Source of the DNA: Pseudomonadota bacterium
GTDB lineage: Bacteria > Pseudomonadota > Gammaproteobacteria > Burkholderiales > Burkholderiaceae_E
Direction: 5' to 3'
Assembly: GCA_023389055.1 (NCBI GenBank)
Contig: JAEWFA010000011.1
Location: 1-5,513, forward strand
DNA length: 5,513 bases
In this document: one piece after another, positions 1 to 5,513 of the stretch
Layout: each line of letters starts with the position of its first letter
Numbering within the stretch: position 1 is the first letter of the stretch
Notes under the pieces: generated by a model
The model's input: the letters and a program-made list of their open reading frames with translations, nothing else
Database searches by the model: none
What the model was told of the DNA's origin: nothing
Program-made: the position numbers and the translations under genes

Positions 1-3000
1 CCGCTACGCTGCTCGCCGAGCGCCTGCGCGAGCCGCCCGTCGGACCGCGGGACGATCAGAGCGGCGATGCGGCCAGCAGCGTGCTGCGCGACAGCGACGC
101 GGCGCTCGAGCTCGCGCTCGCCGAGGGCTGGGTCGGCGATGCAATCGCTTTTTGCAGCGGCGAACTCGGCAGCGACGAATCGGCGAGCCTCGTCGGCCGG
201 CTGCGCGACTGGCCGGGGATCGACGCGCAGCTCACGCCCGAGCGTGCGAGCGCACTGTCGATGCGACTGCGTGCCGACGCGCACCGGATAGGACAGGCCA
301 CGCGCGCGAGCGTCGATCGCGCAGTCGAGGTTCCCGCGCCCGAAGCGGCGCCGGTCGACGCCCCGGTGGTCTCGATCGGTGTCGACGAACTGCAGATGCT
401 CGCCGAAGCGGCCGCGCAGCTCGACGACGAGTTCGGCGAGGCGCTCGCCGACGGCGCGGATTTCGAGTCCTTCGCGCAGATCGGTGACGCGATCGAGCGC
501 TATGCGAGCGCGATCGCCTATGTCGGCCTGGTTGCGGTGAGCGACGCGCTGTTCGCGTGGCACCGCAATGTCGAACGTTTCGCCCACGAGCCGCAGCGTT
601 TCGGCGAGGCGCATCGAAGCCTGCTCGGGCGGCTGCCTTCGCTGTGGGCGGCGCTGTTCAAGTCGCCATCGGTCGATGCGGCGCGCGAAGCGCTTGCGCC
701 GCTGGCCGATGCCGCATGGCCGGTGCCGCTGGAGCCGGCGAAGCTGGACGCGGCGCGGCTGGCGTTCGATTCGCTCGTCACGGTGGGCACGCGGCGGGTC
801 TCCGCGCCCGAGGCCGAACCCGACGACGCGGCGATGTCGCTCGAGATTCCGCCCGATGCCGACCGCGAAGTCGTCGACAACCTGCTGCGCGAATTGCCGG
901 CGCTTTCCGCGGCGTTCTCCAGCGCGATCGAGCGGGCGCGCGCCGGCTCGCACGACGATCTCGCGCAGGCGCAGCGCATCGCGCACACGCTGAAGGGTTC
1001 GGCGAATACGGTCGGCGTGCGCGCCATCGCTTCGCTCACGCACCGGCTCGAAGACCTGCTGCAATTGCTCGACGCCGGCGACGAAGCGCCGCTCGCGCCG
1101 GGCCTCGCCGACGTACTGTCCGACGGCGCCGATTGCCTGGCGGAGATGAGCGAGGCCGTCGCCGGACTGGGCGAGCCGCCGGCGCGTGCGCGCGAGGTCC
1201 ATCGATCGGTCGGCGAATGGATCGCGCGCCTGCTCGAGGATTCGGGCAGCGGAGCGACCGCTGTGCAGGGTGCGGCGCGGCCCGTCCCGGTACAGCAACG
1301 GGAGCCGGCGCAGGCGCCTCAGTCGGCGCCCGAGCCGCGAGCCGAACCAGTCCCGGCGCCGGTGCCCGTGGACGAGGAGCGCCCCGCCGAGAGCGGCCCC
1401 GTAACGGCCGCACAGGACTGGCTGCGCGTGCCCGCCTCGCTGATCGAGCGACTGCTCGCCTTCGCCAACGAGGCGTCGATCCTGCTTTCGCAGGCGCAGG
1501 AGCAGGCGGTGGAGGTCGATCGGGTGCGAGCGACGCTCGTGGGCGGCACCGACCAGTTGCAGGATCTGTCCTCCGAGCTCGAGCGTCTCGTCGACATGCG
1601 CCGCTCGATGCTCGACGAGCGGCGCGAGCGTGACGACTTCGATCCGCTCGAGCTCGACGAGCACAACGACCTGCAGATGGTTTCGCGCCGGATCGCCGAG
1701 TCGGGCGCCGACGGCCGCCTGATCGAGCAGCAACTCGGGCGCAGCGTGGCGGCGTTGCGCGGATCGCTTTCGCAGCTCGAGCGGCTGCAGGCGGACCTGC
1801 GCGAGGCGGCACTGCAGACGCGAACGATCCGCGCCGACACCGTGGTGCCGCGCTGGATGCGAACCGTGCGACAGGCGGCACGGATGGCGATGCGCGAGGC
1901 GGCGCTGCACGTCGAAGGCGAGGACGTCGAGATCGACGCGCAGCTGCTGCAGGCGCTGGTCGAGCCGATCGGCCACCTGCTGCGCAATGCCGTCGACCAC
2001 GGAATCGAGCCGGCCGACGAACGCGAGCGGCGCGGCAAGCCCCGCGCCGGACGCGTCGGGCTGCGCTTCGCCCGGGACGGCGGCGATCTCGTCATCGAGT
2101 GCGCCGACGACGGACGGGGGCTCGACCTGCCGGCGATCCGCGCGCGCGCGATCGCCACGGGCCTTGTCGCGCCCGACGAATCGCCGTCGGACAGCGCGCT
2201 CGCGCGCCTTGCGCTGCTGCCGGGCTTCTCGACCCGCGAGCGCGCGACGCAGTTGTCCGGCAGGGGGATCGGGCTGGACGTCGTCGAGCGCATCGTCCGC
2301 GAGCATCGCGGCTCGGTCGCGATCGACACCCGGCCCGGCGCCGGGACGAGCGTGCGACTTCGGCTGCCGGTGAGGCTCGCGGCGATGCCCGTCGTCGTCG
2401 TTCGCTCGCCGACGCACGTCATCGGTCTGTCGGTGCGCGAGGTCGAACGCATCGTCTCCTTCGATGCGAACGATGCCGCTGGGGCATCGCGCGTCGTCCG
2501 ACTGGAGGACGTGCTCGGCCTGCCCGAGGACGCGTTCGCCCCGCAGACGGCGGGGGAGTCGCCGGCGAGCGTCGTGCTGCAGGTGCGCATGCCCGAAGGC
2601 GAGCTGGTCGGCGTGCGAGTGCCCGAACCCGGACAGCCGCGCAACGTCGTGCTGCGCCCGCTCGCCGCGTTCGTCGGACCGATTCCGGGCTTCGAAGGCG
2701 CGGCGGTGCTCGGCGACGGCGCAGTGGCGCCGGTCTACGACCTGCCGCGGCTGCTCGCCGAGCGCGAGGGTGGGCGCGCTGCGCCGGCGCTGCATGCGCA
2801 GCGCGCGGCGCTGCCGGTGTGCCTGGTGGTCGACGACTCGGTCAGCGTGCGGCGGATGATGGAGCAGTTCGTTCGGGATCTCGGCTACGAGCCCGACAGT
2901 GCCGGCGACGGCGTCGAGGCGCTCGAACGCGTGCGCCGCCGAGTGCCGGCTATCGTGCTCGTCGACCTCGAGATGCCGCGCATGAACGGCGTGGAGTTCG

Positions 3001-3191
3001 TGCGCGCGCTGCGTGCCGACGACGCGACACGCGACGTGCCGGTCGTGATGATCACTTCGCGTTCGTCGGAGAAGCACCGGACGCTGGCGCACGACGCCGG
3101 CGTCGACGTCTTCCTCACCAAGCCGTACACCGAGGACGCGCTGGCCACGCACATTGCGGCGCTGCTGCGATCGCGCGGCACCGCGCGCTGA
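1..3191 (+). CDS. chpA: ChpA/PilL-type hybrid chemosensory histidine kinase (5' end outside window)
   Basis: This is the C-terminal 1062 residues of a CheA-family hybrid kinase. The frame is open to the left edge (first full codon at 3), so the GTG at 81 is only an internal codon and the true start is missing. Counting from codon 3: residues about 121-241 are a helical Hpt-like region with no HxxKG. Residues 286-391 are a canonical Hpt with AHTLKG, phospho-acceptor His328 (nt 984). Residues 417-472 are a Pro/Ala/Glu linker. Next is a helical dimerisation-like region with DDFDPLELD (544-552), typical of PilL/ChpA. The HATPase (about 644-788) has NAVDHG (N662), DDGRG (702-706), GFST (F742) and GRGIGLD (753-759). 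A CheW-like domain spans about 791-921. The receiver (937-1056) has DD944-945, acceptor D988, T1018 and K1040, with CheY spacing. The family controls type IV pilus twitching and surface sensing through PilG/PilH-like regulators and sits at the cytoplasmic face of a receptor array. All kinase and receiver motifs look intact. The family is certain; the ChpA name is likely, but the N-terminal Hpt number is unknown. Confidence 0.9.
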   Translation, partial: ATLLAERLREPPVGPRDDQSGDAASSVLRDSDAALELALAEGWVGDAIAFCSGELGSDESASLVGRLRDWPGIDAQLTPERASALSMRLRADAHRIGQATRASVDRAVEVPAPEAAPVDAPVVSIGVDELQMLAEAAAQLDDEFGEALADGADFESFAQIGDAIERYASAIAYVGLVAVSDALFAWHRNVERFAHEPQRFGEAHRSLLGRLPSLWAALFKSPSVDAAREALAPLADAAWPVPLEPAKLDAARLAFDSLVTVGTRRVSAPEAEPDDAAMSLEIPPDADREVVDNLLRELPALSAAFSSAIERARAGSHDDLAQAQRIAHTLKGSANTVGVRAIASLTHRLEDLLQLLDAGDEAPLAPGLADVLSDGADCLAEMSEAVAGLGEPPARAREVHRSVGEWIARLLEDSGSGATAVQGAARPVPVQQREPAQAPQSAPEPRAEPVPAPVPVDEERPAESGPVTAAQDWLRVPASLIERLLAFANEASILLSQAQEQAVEVDRVRATLVGGTDQLQDLSSELERLVDMRRSMLDERRERDDFDPLELDEHNDLQMVSRRIAESGADGRLIEQQLGRSVAALRGSLSQLERLQADLREAALQTRTIRADTVVPRWMRTVRQAARMAMREAALHVEGEDVEIDAQLLQALVEPIGHLLRNAVDHGIEPADERERRGKPRAGRVGLRFARDGGDLVIECADDGRGLDLPAIRARAIATGLVAPDESPSDSALARLALLPGFSTRERATQLSGRGIGLDVVERIVREHRGSVAIDTRPGAGTSVRLRLPVRLAAMPVVVVRSPTHVIGLSVREVERIVSFDANDAAGASRVVRLEDVLGLPEDAFAPQTAGESPASVVLQVRMPEGELVGVRVPEPGQPRNVVLRPLAAFVGPIPGFEGAAVLGDGAVAPVYDLPRLLAEREGGRAAPALHAQRAALPVCLVVDDSVSVRRMMEQFVRDLGYEPDSAGDGVEALERVRRRVPAIVLVDLEMPRMNGVEFVRALRADDATRDVPVVMITSRSSEKHRTLAHDAGVDVFLTKPYTEDALATHIAALLRSRGTAR

Positions 3192-3194
3192 GGG

Positions 3195-3209
3195 GCCCGC
3201 TGCGCGGGC
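3195..3209 (+). terminator. Hairpin just after the kinase stop codon
   Basis: GCCCGC-TGC-GCGGGC forms a perfect 6-bp GC stem with a 3-nt loop, starting 4 nt after the TGA. No T-run follows, so it is not a standard intrinsic terminator. It could protect the 3' end of the kinase message or assist termination. In DNA this GC-rich, short inverted repeats also arise by chance. Confidence 0.3.
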
Positions 3210-3238
3210 GGTGCGGCCGACGGGCGGAGCGGGGTGTG

Positions 3239-3270
3239 GCGCGCGCAGCGGCGCGCGCTTGTTCCCCTTT
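3239..3270 (+). terminator. Possible intrinsic terminator: 8-bp GC hairpin with T-rich tail
   Basis: GCGCGCGC (3239-3246), loop AGCG, GCGCGCGC (3251-3258) give a perfect 8-bp stem, followed directly by TTGTTCCCCTTT (3259-3270), where 7 of 12 bases are T. The stem is strong and the tail is imperfect, being broken by CCCC. It lies 47 nt after the kinase stop and just before the CBS gene's candidate promoter, which is a sensible place to end the kinase transcript. Alternating GC repeats can pair with themselves in many ways, so the exact fold is uncertain. The tail overlaps the -35 element proposed for the next promoter. Confidence 0.45.
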
Positions 3271-3287
3271 CGCCGCTGCGATAGCAT
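3259..3287 (+). promoter_or_regulatory. Candidate sigma70 promoter for the CBS-pair gene
   Basis: TTGTTC (3259-3264) and TAGCAT (3282-3287) are separated by exactly 17 nt and each match the sigma70 consensus at about 4 of 6 positions. This lies in a locally less GC-rich patch, the only such patch in the intergenic region. Transcription would begin around 3293-3295, giving a leader of about 40 nt. It would drive the CBS gene and probably surE, pcm and the lipoprotein gene after it. The assignment is by eye only. Confidence 0.4.
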
Positions 3288-3323
3288 CGAAGTGCCTGGG
3301 GACGCGAGCGCGGACGGGCTGCC

Positions 3324-3329
3324 GGAGGT
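3324..3329 (+). promoter_or_regulatory. Ribosome binding site of the CBS-pair gene
   Basis: GGAGGT is a near-perfect Shine-Dalgarno sequence. It ends 3 nt before the ATG at 3333, so the spacing is short but usable. It is the strongest such site in the window and fixes the start of the CBS protein. Confidence 0.7.
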
Positions 3330-3332
3330 CGC

Positions 3333-3797
3333 ATGCAGGTCAGCGAAGTACTTCGGGTGAAGGGCAATGCCCTGTTCACCGTCACGCCCGAGTCGATTCT
3401 GTCGGATTGCATCGTCACGATGGCCGAGCACGACGTCGGGTCGCTGGTCGTGATGGACCATGGTCGACTCGCCGGGATGCTCACCTTCCGTGAGGTCATC
3501 CGCGTGCTGGCGCGCCGCCAGCTCGAGCAGCGCACCGGGCCCACGCCGCCGGTCACCGAGATCGTGGTGCGCCAGGTGATGAAGGCCGACCCGCTGGTCG
3601 TGGCGCCGCAGACCGACGTCAACGAGCTGCGGCGGATCATGCTCGACACGCGCCAGCGCTACGTGCCGGTGATGGAAGGCGCCACGCTGCTCGGCGTCAT
3701 CTCGTTTCACGACGTTGCGCGCGCGGTGCTCGAGGAGCAGAGCTTCGAGAACCGCATGCTCAAGGCGTACATCCGCAATTCGCCCCCCGAGAGTTGA
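3333..3797 (+). CDS. Stand-alone CBS-pair domain protein
   Basis: This is a 154-residue protein made almost wholly of two CBS motifs, with no attached enzyme, transporter or DNA-binding domain. CBS1 covers about residues 10-62 and ends in GMLTFREV (48-55). CBS2 covers about 82-135, from VMKADPLVV through YVPVMEG to GVISFHDV (121-128). The T51...E54 and S124...D127 pairs sit where CBS domains usually bind adenine nucleotide ribose and phosphate, the usual pattern being T/S-x-x-D. The tail SFENRMLKAYIRNSPPES is charged and resembles the end of small bacterial CBS proteins. Such pairs usually sense AMP, ATP or S-adenosylmethionine and act on a partner protein. The partner is not evident here, and no signal peptide or membrane segment is seen. 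The start is fixed by the GGAGGT at 3324. The stop lies 48 nt before surE, so the two are probably co-transcribed. The domain call is firm; the role is unknown. Confidence 0.9.
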   Translation: MQVSEVLRVKGNALFTVTPESILSDCIVTMAEHDVGSLVVMDHGRLAGMLTFREVIRVLARRQLEQRTGPTPPVTEIVVRQVMKADPLVVAPQTDVNELRRIMLDTRQRYVPVMEGATLLGVISFHDVARAVLEEQSFENRMLKAYIRNSPPES

Positions 3798-3807
3798 AGG
3801 AACCGGA

Positions 3808-3858
3808 ATGAATGCCGCCGTTCGCGTGCGCCCGTCCCTGCCCGCATGCGCATCCTGA
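3808..3858 (+). CDS. Possible 16-codon leader peptide overlapping the surE start
   Basis: An ATG at 3808, 6 nt after a good AAGGA site (3797-3801), opens a short frame encoding MNAAVRVRPSLPACAS and ending at TGA 3856-3858. It overlaps the first 13 nt of surE in a different frame (+1 relative to surE). surE has no ribosome binding site of its own, so ribosomes ending this frame could restart at the surE ATG, which lies 10 nt upstream of the stop. The peptide resembles nothing I know, and its value may lie only in the coupling. It could also be chance, since the AAGGA sits directly at the end of the CBS gene. Confidence 0.35.
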   Translation: MNAAVRVRPSLPACAS

Positions 3859-4598
3859 TCAGCAACGACGACGGCTATTTCGCTCCGGGGATCGAAAAGC
3901 TGGCCGAAGTCGCTTCGGCCTTCGGTGAGGTCACCGTGATCGCGCCCGAGCGCGATCGCAGCGGCGCGTCGAACTCGCTCACGCTCGATCGGCCGTTGTC
4001 GGTGCGCGTGGCGCACAACGGCTTTCTCTACGTGAACGGCACGCCCACCGACTGCGTGCACATCGCCGTCACCGGACTGCTCGAGCACAAGCCCGACATC
4101 GTTCTGTCGGGCATCAACGACGGCGCGAACATGGGCGACGACACGATCTACTCGGGCACGGTCGCCGCCGCGATGGAGGGCTACCTGCTCGGCGTGCCGT
4201 CGATCGCGTTCTCGCTTGCGCATCGCGGCCACGAGCATCTCGACACGGCGGCCGAAGTCGCCCGGCGCATGCTGGCGCGGCACGCGCGCCGGCGATTGCC
4301 GGCGCCGATCCTGCTGAACGTCAACGTGCCGTCGCTTCCGATGGCCGAACTGCGCGGCGTGATGGTCACGCGGCTGGGGCGCCGTCACCTGGCCGAACCG
4401 GTCGTGCGCGCGACGAGCCCGCGCGGCGACACGATCTACTGGATCGGCGCGGCGGGTCGCGCGAAGGAGGCCGGTCCGGGCACCGACTTCCACGCGGTCG
4501 AAAGCGGCTGGGCGTCCGTGACGCCGCTCGACATCGACCTGACCGCGCCGCGCGCGTTGCGGGTCGTGCGCGACTGGGTCGACGAAAGCAATGAGTGA
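3846..4598 (+). CDS. surE: 5'/3'-nucleotidase SurE
   Basis: SurE removes phosphate from 5'- and 3'-nucleoside monophosphates, and in some species from short polyphosphate, using a divalent metal in the cytoplasm. The 250-residue length is normal for the family. The hallmark N-terminus MRILISNDDG carries the metal ligands D8 and D9. S39 in ERDRSGASNSLTL and N91 in LSGINDGANMG complete the site, and YSGTVAAAMEG (102-112) is the conserved phosphate-side loop. All expected residues are present. The start at 3846 is forced: it gives the canonical N-terminus, and the frame upstream has no other start before the stop at 3795. No Shine-Dalgarno is visible before it (GTCCCTGCCCGC precedes the ATG), so translation probably depends on coupling. 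The gene overlaps pcm by 8 nt, the usual surE-pcm arrangement of proteobacterial stationary-phase loci. Confidence 0.97.
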   Translation: MRILISNDDGYFAPGIEKLAEVASAFGEVTVIAPERDRSGASNSLTLDRPLSVRVAHNGFLYVNGTPTDCVHIAVTGLLEHKPDIVLSGINDGANMGDDTIYSGTVAAAMEGYLLGVPSIAFSLAHRGHEHLDTAAEVARRMLARHARRRLPAPILLNVNVPSLPMAELRGVMVTRLGRRHLAEPVVRATSPRGDTIYWIGAAGRAKEAGPGTDFHAVESGWASVTPLDIDLTAPRALRVVRDWVDESNE

Positions 4599-5334
4599 TC
4601 GCCCGTCGTGGCTGCCGCAGCCGGCGGCTGCGCGCAGGCGCATCGGCACGCCGGCGCCCGTGCAACGCGAGCGCACCGCCCCGTCGCTGGCCACCGACGG
4701 AGCGCGCGCCCGGATGATCGATGCACTGCGTCGCGTCGGGCTGCGCGATGGGCAGGTGCTCGAGGCGATGGCGCAGGTGCCGCGTCATCTGTTCGTCGAC
4801 GCTGCGCTCGCCAGCCGCGGCTACGAGGACGTGGCGCTGCCCATCGGCCACGGACAGACGATCTCGAAGCCGAGCACCGTTGCGCGAATGATCGAACTCG
4901 TCGCCGAGCCGCTGGCGCCCGGGCGCCGCGCGTCGGCACGCGCGCTGGAGGTCGGCACCGGTTGCGGCTACCAGGCCGCGGTGCTCGCACGCGTGTTCGG
5001 CGAAGCGGTCTCGGTCGAACGCGTGCGCGGATTGCACGAGCAGGCGCGCGCGAACCTGCGGGCGATGCGCCTGCCGAACCTGCGTCTCGTGTTCGGCGAC
5101 GGCAACCTCGGCGTGCCCCAGGCGGCGCCGTTCGACGCCATCGTCGTCGCCGCTGCCGGCGACTCGATTCCCGAGGCGCTGCTCGAACAGATGCGGATCG
5201 GCGCGCGCCTCGTCGCGCCGGTCGGCTCCGCGCGGCAATCGCTGCATCTGGTCGAGCGCGTCGAGCGCGACCGATGGCAGCTAACGATTCTCGATGCGGT
5301 ACGATTCGTTCCATTGCGCACCGGTACCGTCTAG
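4591..5334 (+). CDS. pcm: Protein-L-isoaspartate O-methyltransferase
   Basis: Pcm repairs aged proteins by transferring a methyl group from S-adenosylmethionine to L-isoaspartyl residues, letting them return to normal aspartate through a succinimide. Conserved blocks seen are VPRHLFVD (63-70), YEDVALPIGHGQTISKPS (78-95) with the family's active-site serine S92, the SAM-binding motif I ALEVGTGCGYQ (118-128), the FDAIVVAAA strand, and the C-terminal AVRFVPL. The length of 247 exceeds the roughly 208 of E. coli Pcm because of an N-terminal extension of about 38 residues rich in Pro, Ala and Arg, as in Burkholderia-like homologues. The ATG at 4591 overlaps the surE stop (ATGAGTGA), so the two are translationally coupled; the local ribosome site is weak. 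A later start at Met42 (4714) would give the shorter core, but it has no ribosome site either, so 4591 is preferred. Confidence 0.96.
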   Translation: MSDRPSWLPQPAAARRRIGTPAPVQRERTAPSLATDGARARMIDALRRVGLRDGQVLEAMAQVPRHLFVDAALASRGYEDVALPIGHGQTISKPSTVARMIELVAEPLAPGRRASARALEVGTGCGYQAAVLARVFGEAVSVERVRGLHEQARANLRAMRLPNLRLVFGDGNLGVPQAAPFDAIVVAAAGDSIPEALLEQMRIGARLVAPVGSARQSLHLVERVERDRWQLTILDAVRFVPLRTGTV

Positions 5335-5381
5335 GTGCCGGACTCCGTCCCAGCGATAGCGTCCGAGCGGCGCGCTCACCG

Positions 5382-5513
5382 ATGACCATTTTCAGAGCCG
5401 GCTTCGCCCGCGGCGAAGCCATCGCGGCCTGGCCGCGCCCGTGCATTGCCTTTTTCGCGGCGGTCCTCGTGCTCGCCGGTTGCGCGAGTCCTCATCCCGC
5501 GCCGATCGTGCAT
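5382..5513 (+). CDS. nlpD: Start of a lipoprotein, probably NlpD (3' end outside window)
   Basis: Only the first 44 codons are present. They encode an N-terminal stretch of about 20 residues, then a hydrophobic segment CIAFFAAVLVLAG and the lipobox LAGC with Cys34 (5481-5483), followed by ASPHPAPIVH. This is a signal peptide II sequence, so the mature protein would be a lipid-anchored envelope protein. The Ala-Pro-Ile-Val after the cysteine resembles the start of betaproteobacterial NlpD proteins, and the place after surE-pcm is where nlpD normally lies, before rpoS. NlpD carries LysM and degenerate M23 peptidase domains and activates amidases for cell separation; neither domain is visible yet. 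The ATG at 5382 is the only start in this frame after the pcm stop. The ribosome site is weak (GAGCGG about 11 nt before). The n-region is long, with several small and acidic residues, which is slightly unusual. The lipoprotein call is firm; NlpD identity rests on context. Confidence 0.75.
   Translation, partial: MTIFRAGFARGEAIAAWPRPCIAFFAAVLVLAGCASPHPAPIVH
5400..5420 (+). repeat. Perfect 9-bp inverted repeat within the first codons of the lipoprotein gene
   Basis: GGCTTCGCC (5400-5408), loop CGC, GGCGAAGCC (5412-5420) form a perfect 9-bp stem starting 16 nt after the lipoprotein ATG. In the mRNA this would lie in the zone ribosomes cover when starting, so it could reduce or regulate translation. 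It could also act in transcription. Confidence 0.6.
5423..5455 (+). repeat. Second hairpin followed by a T-run, in the lipoprotein signal sequence
   Basis: CGCGGC (5423-5428), loop CTG, GCCGCG (5432-5437) give a 6-bp stem only 2 nt after the 9-bp hairpin. A run of five T (5451-5455) follows after 13 nt. The distance is too long for a normal intrinsic terminator, but the two stems in tandem in the same coding region are notable. Confidence 0.45.

Noticed and set aside
81..83. GTG as the start of the kinase
   Set aside because: The frame stays open to the window edge, no Shine-Dalgarno precedes it, and ChpA-type proteins extend much further N-terminally.
1319..2644. A 441-codon open frame on the minus strand within the kinase gene
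   Set aside because: It is Ser/Arg/Thr-rich with no recognisable motif, has no ribosome site I can see, and lies antisense to a gene with intact kinase motifs. Long antisense frames are expected in DNA this GC-rich.
2099..3493. A 464-codon plus-strand frame running from the kinase into the CBS gene
   Set aside because: It is Arg/Ala-rich low-complexity shadow sequence in the wrong frame and conflicts with two well-supported genes.
3812..3814. Second ATG overlapping the leader start, opening a frame of about 40 codons inside surE
   Set aside because: Its spacing from AAGGA is long, and the frame is a shadow of surE ending far beyond the surE start, so it gives no coupling.
5300..5362. Possible promoters at the end of pcm (TACGAT at 5300 and TAGCGT at 5357)
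   Set aside because: No acceptable -35 lies 16-18 nt upstream of either, and the AT-richer patch at 5281-5320 encodes the conserved Pcm C-terminus.
4366..5446. Long minus-strand frames (293 and 336 codons) opposite surE and pcm
   Set aside because: They are shadows of pcm and the end of surE with Arg/Ala/Pro composition bias and no family resemblance.

Overview
The window is very GC-rich (roughly 70% by eye) and is packed with genes on the + strand. The protein families and gene order point to a proteobacterium, most likely a betaproteobacterium of the Burkholderiales type. Three things suggest this: a ChpA/PilL-type chemosensory kinase of type IV pilus systems, the classic surE-pcm-(nlpD) order, and a Pcm with an extended Ala/Pro/Arg-rich N-terminus and a GHGQTISKPS...VGTGCGYQAAVL core. 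The lineage is inferred from remembered family features, not from a search.

Layout: (1) 1-3191 is the 3' part of a large CheA-like hybrid histidine kinase. Its N-terminus lies outside the window. The visible part runs: one Hpt-like region without a phosphorylatable histidine, one canonical Hpt, a Pro/Ala linker, a dimerisation-like helical region, a HATPase, a CheW-like domain and a CheY-like receiver. (2) 3192-3332 is a 141-nt intergenic region. It holds a hairpin right after the kinase stop, a strong 8-bp GC hairpin with a T-rich tail, and a plausible sigma70 promoter. (3) 3333-3797 is a small stand-alone CBS-pair protein. (4) 3846-4598 is surE, a nucleotidase. (5) 4591-5334 is pcm, the protein-L-isoaspartate methyltransferase, overlapping surE by 8 nt. 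(6) 5382 to the window end is the start of a lipoprotein, best read as NlpD from its lipobox, the following sequence and its position after pcm.

How the genes relate: the kinase is the likely end of a pilus chemosensory (chp/pil) operon cut off on the left. After the hairpins, the CBS gene, surE, pcm and nlpD are close together (gaps of 48, -8 and 47 nt) and probably share transcripts. In many proteobacteria rpoS follows nlpD, so the stationary-phase sigma factor gene may lie just to the right, but it is not visible here. surE and pcm are metabolite and protein repair functions linked to stationary phase.

I see no mobile element, CRISPR array, tRNA or rRNA, and no clearly undescribed system. 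The points most worth a second look are a 16-codon reading frame with a good ribosome binding site overlapping the start of surE, which itself lacks one, and two tandem perfect hairpins inside the first codons of the nlpD-like gene.
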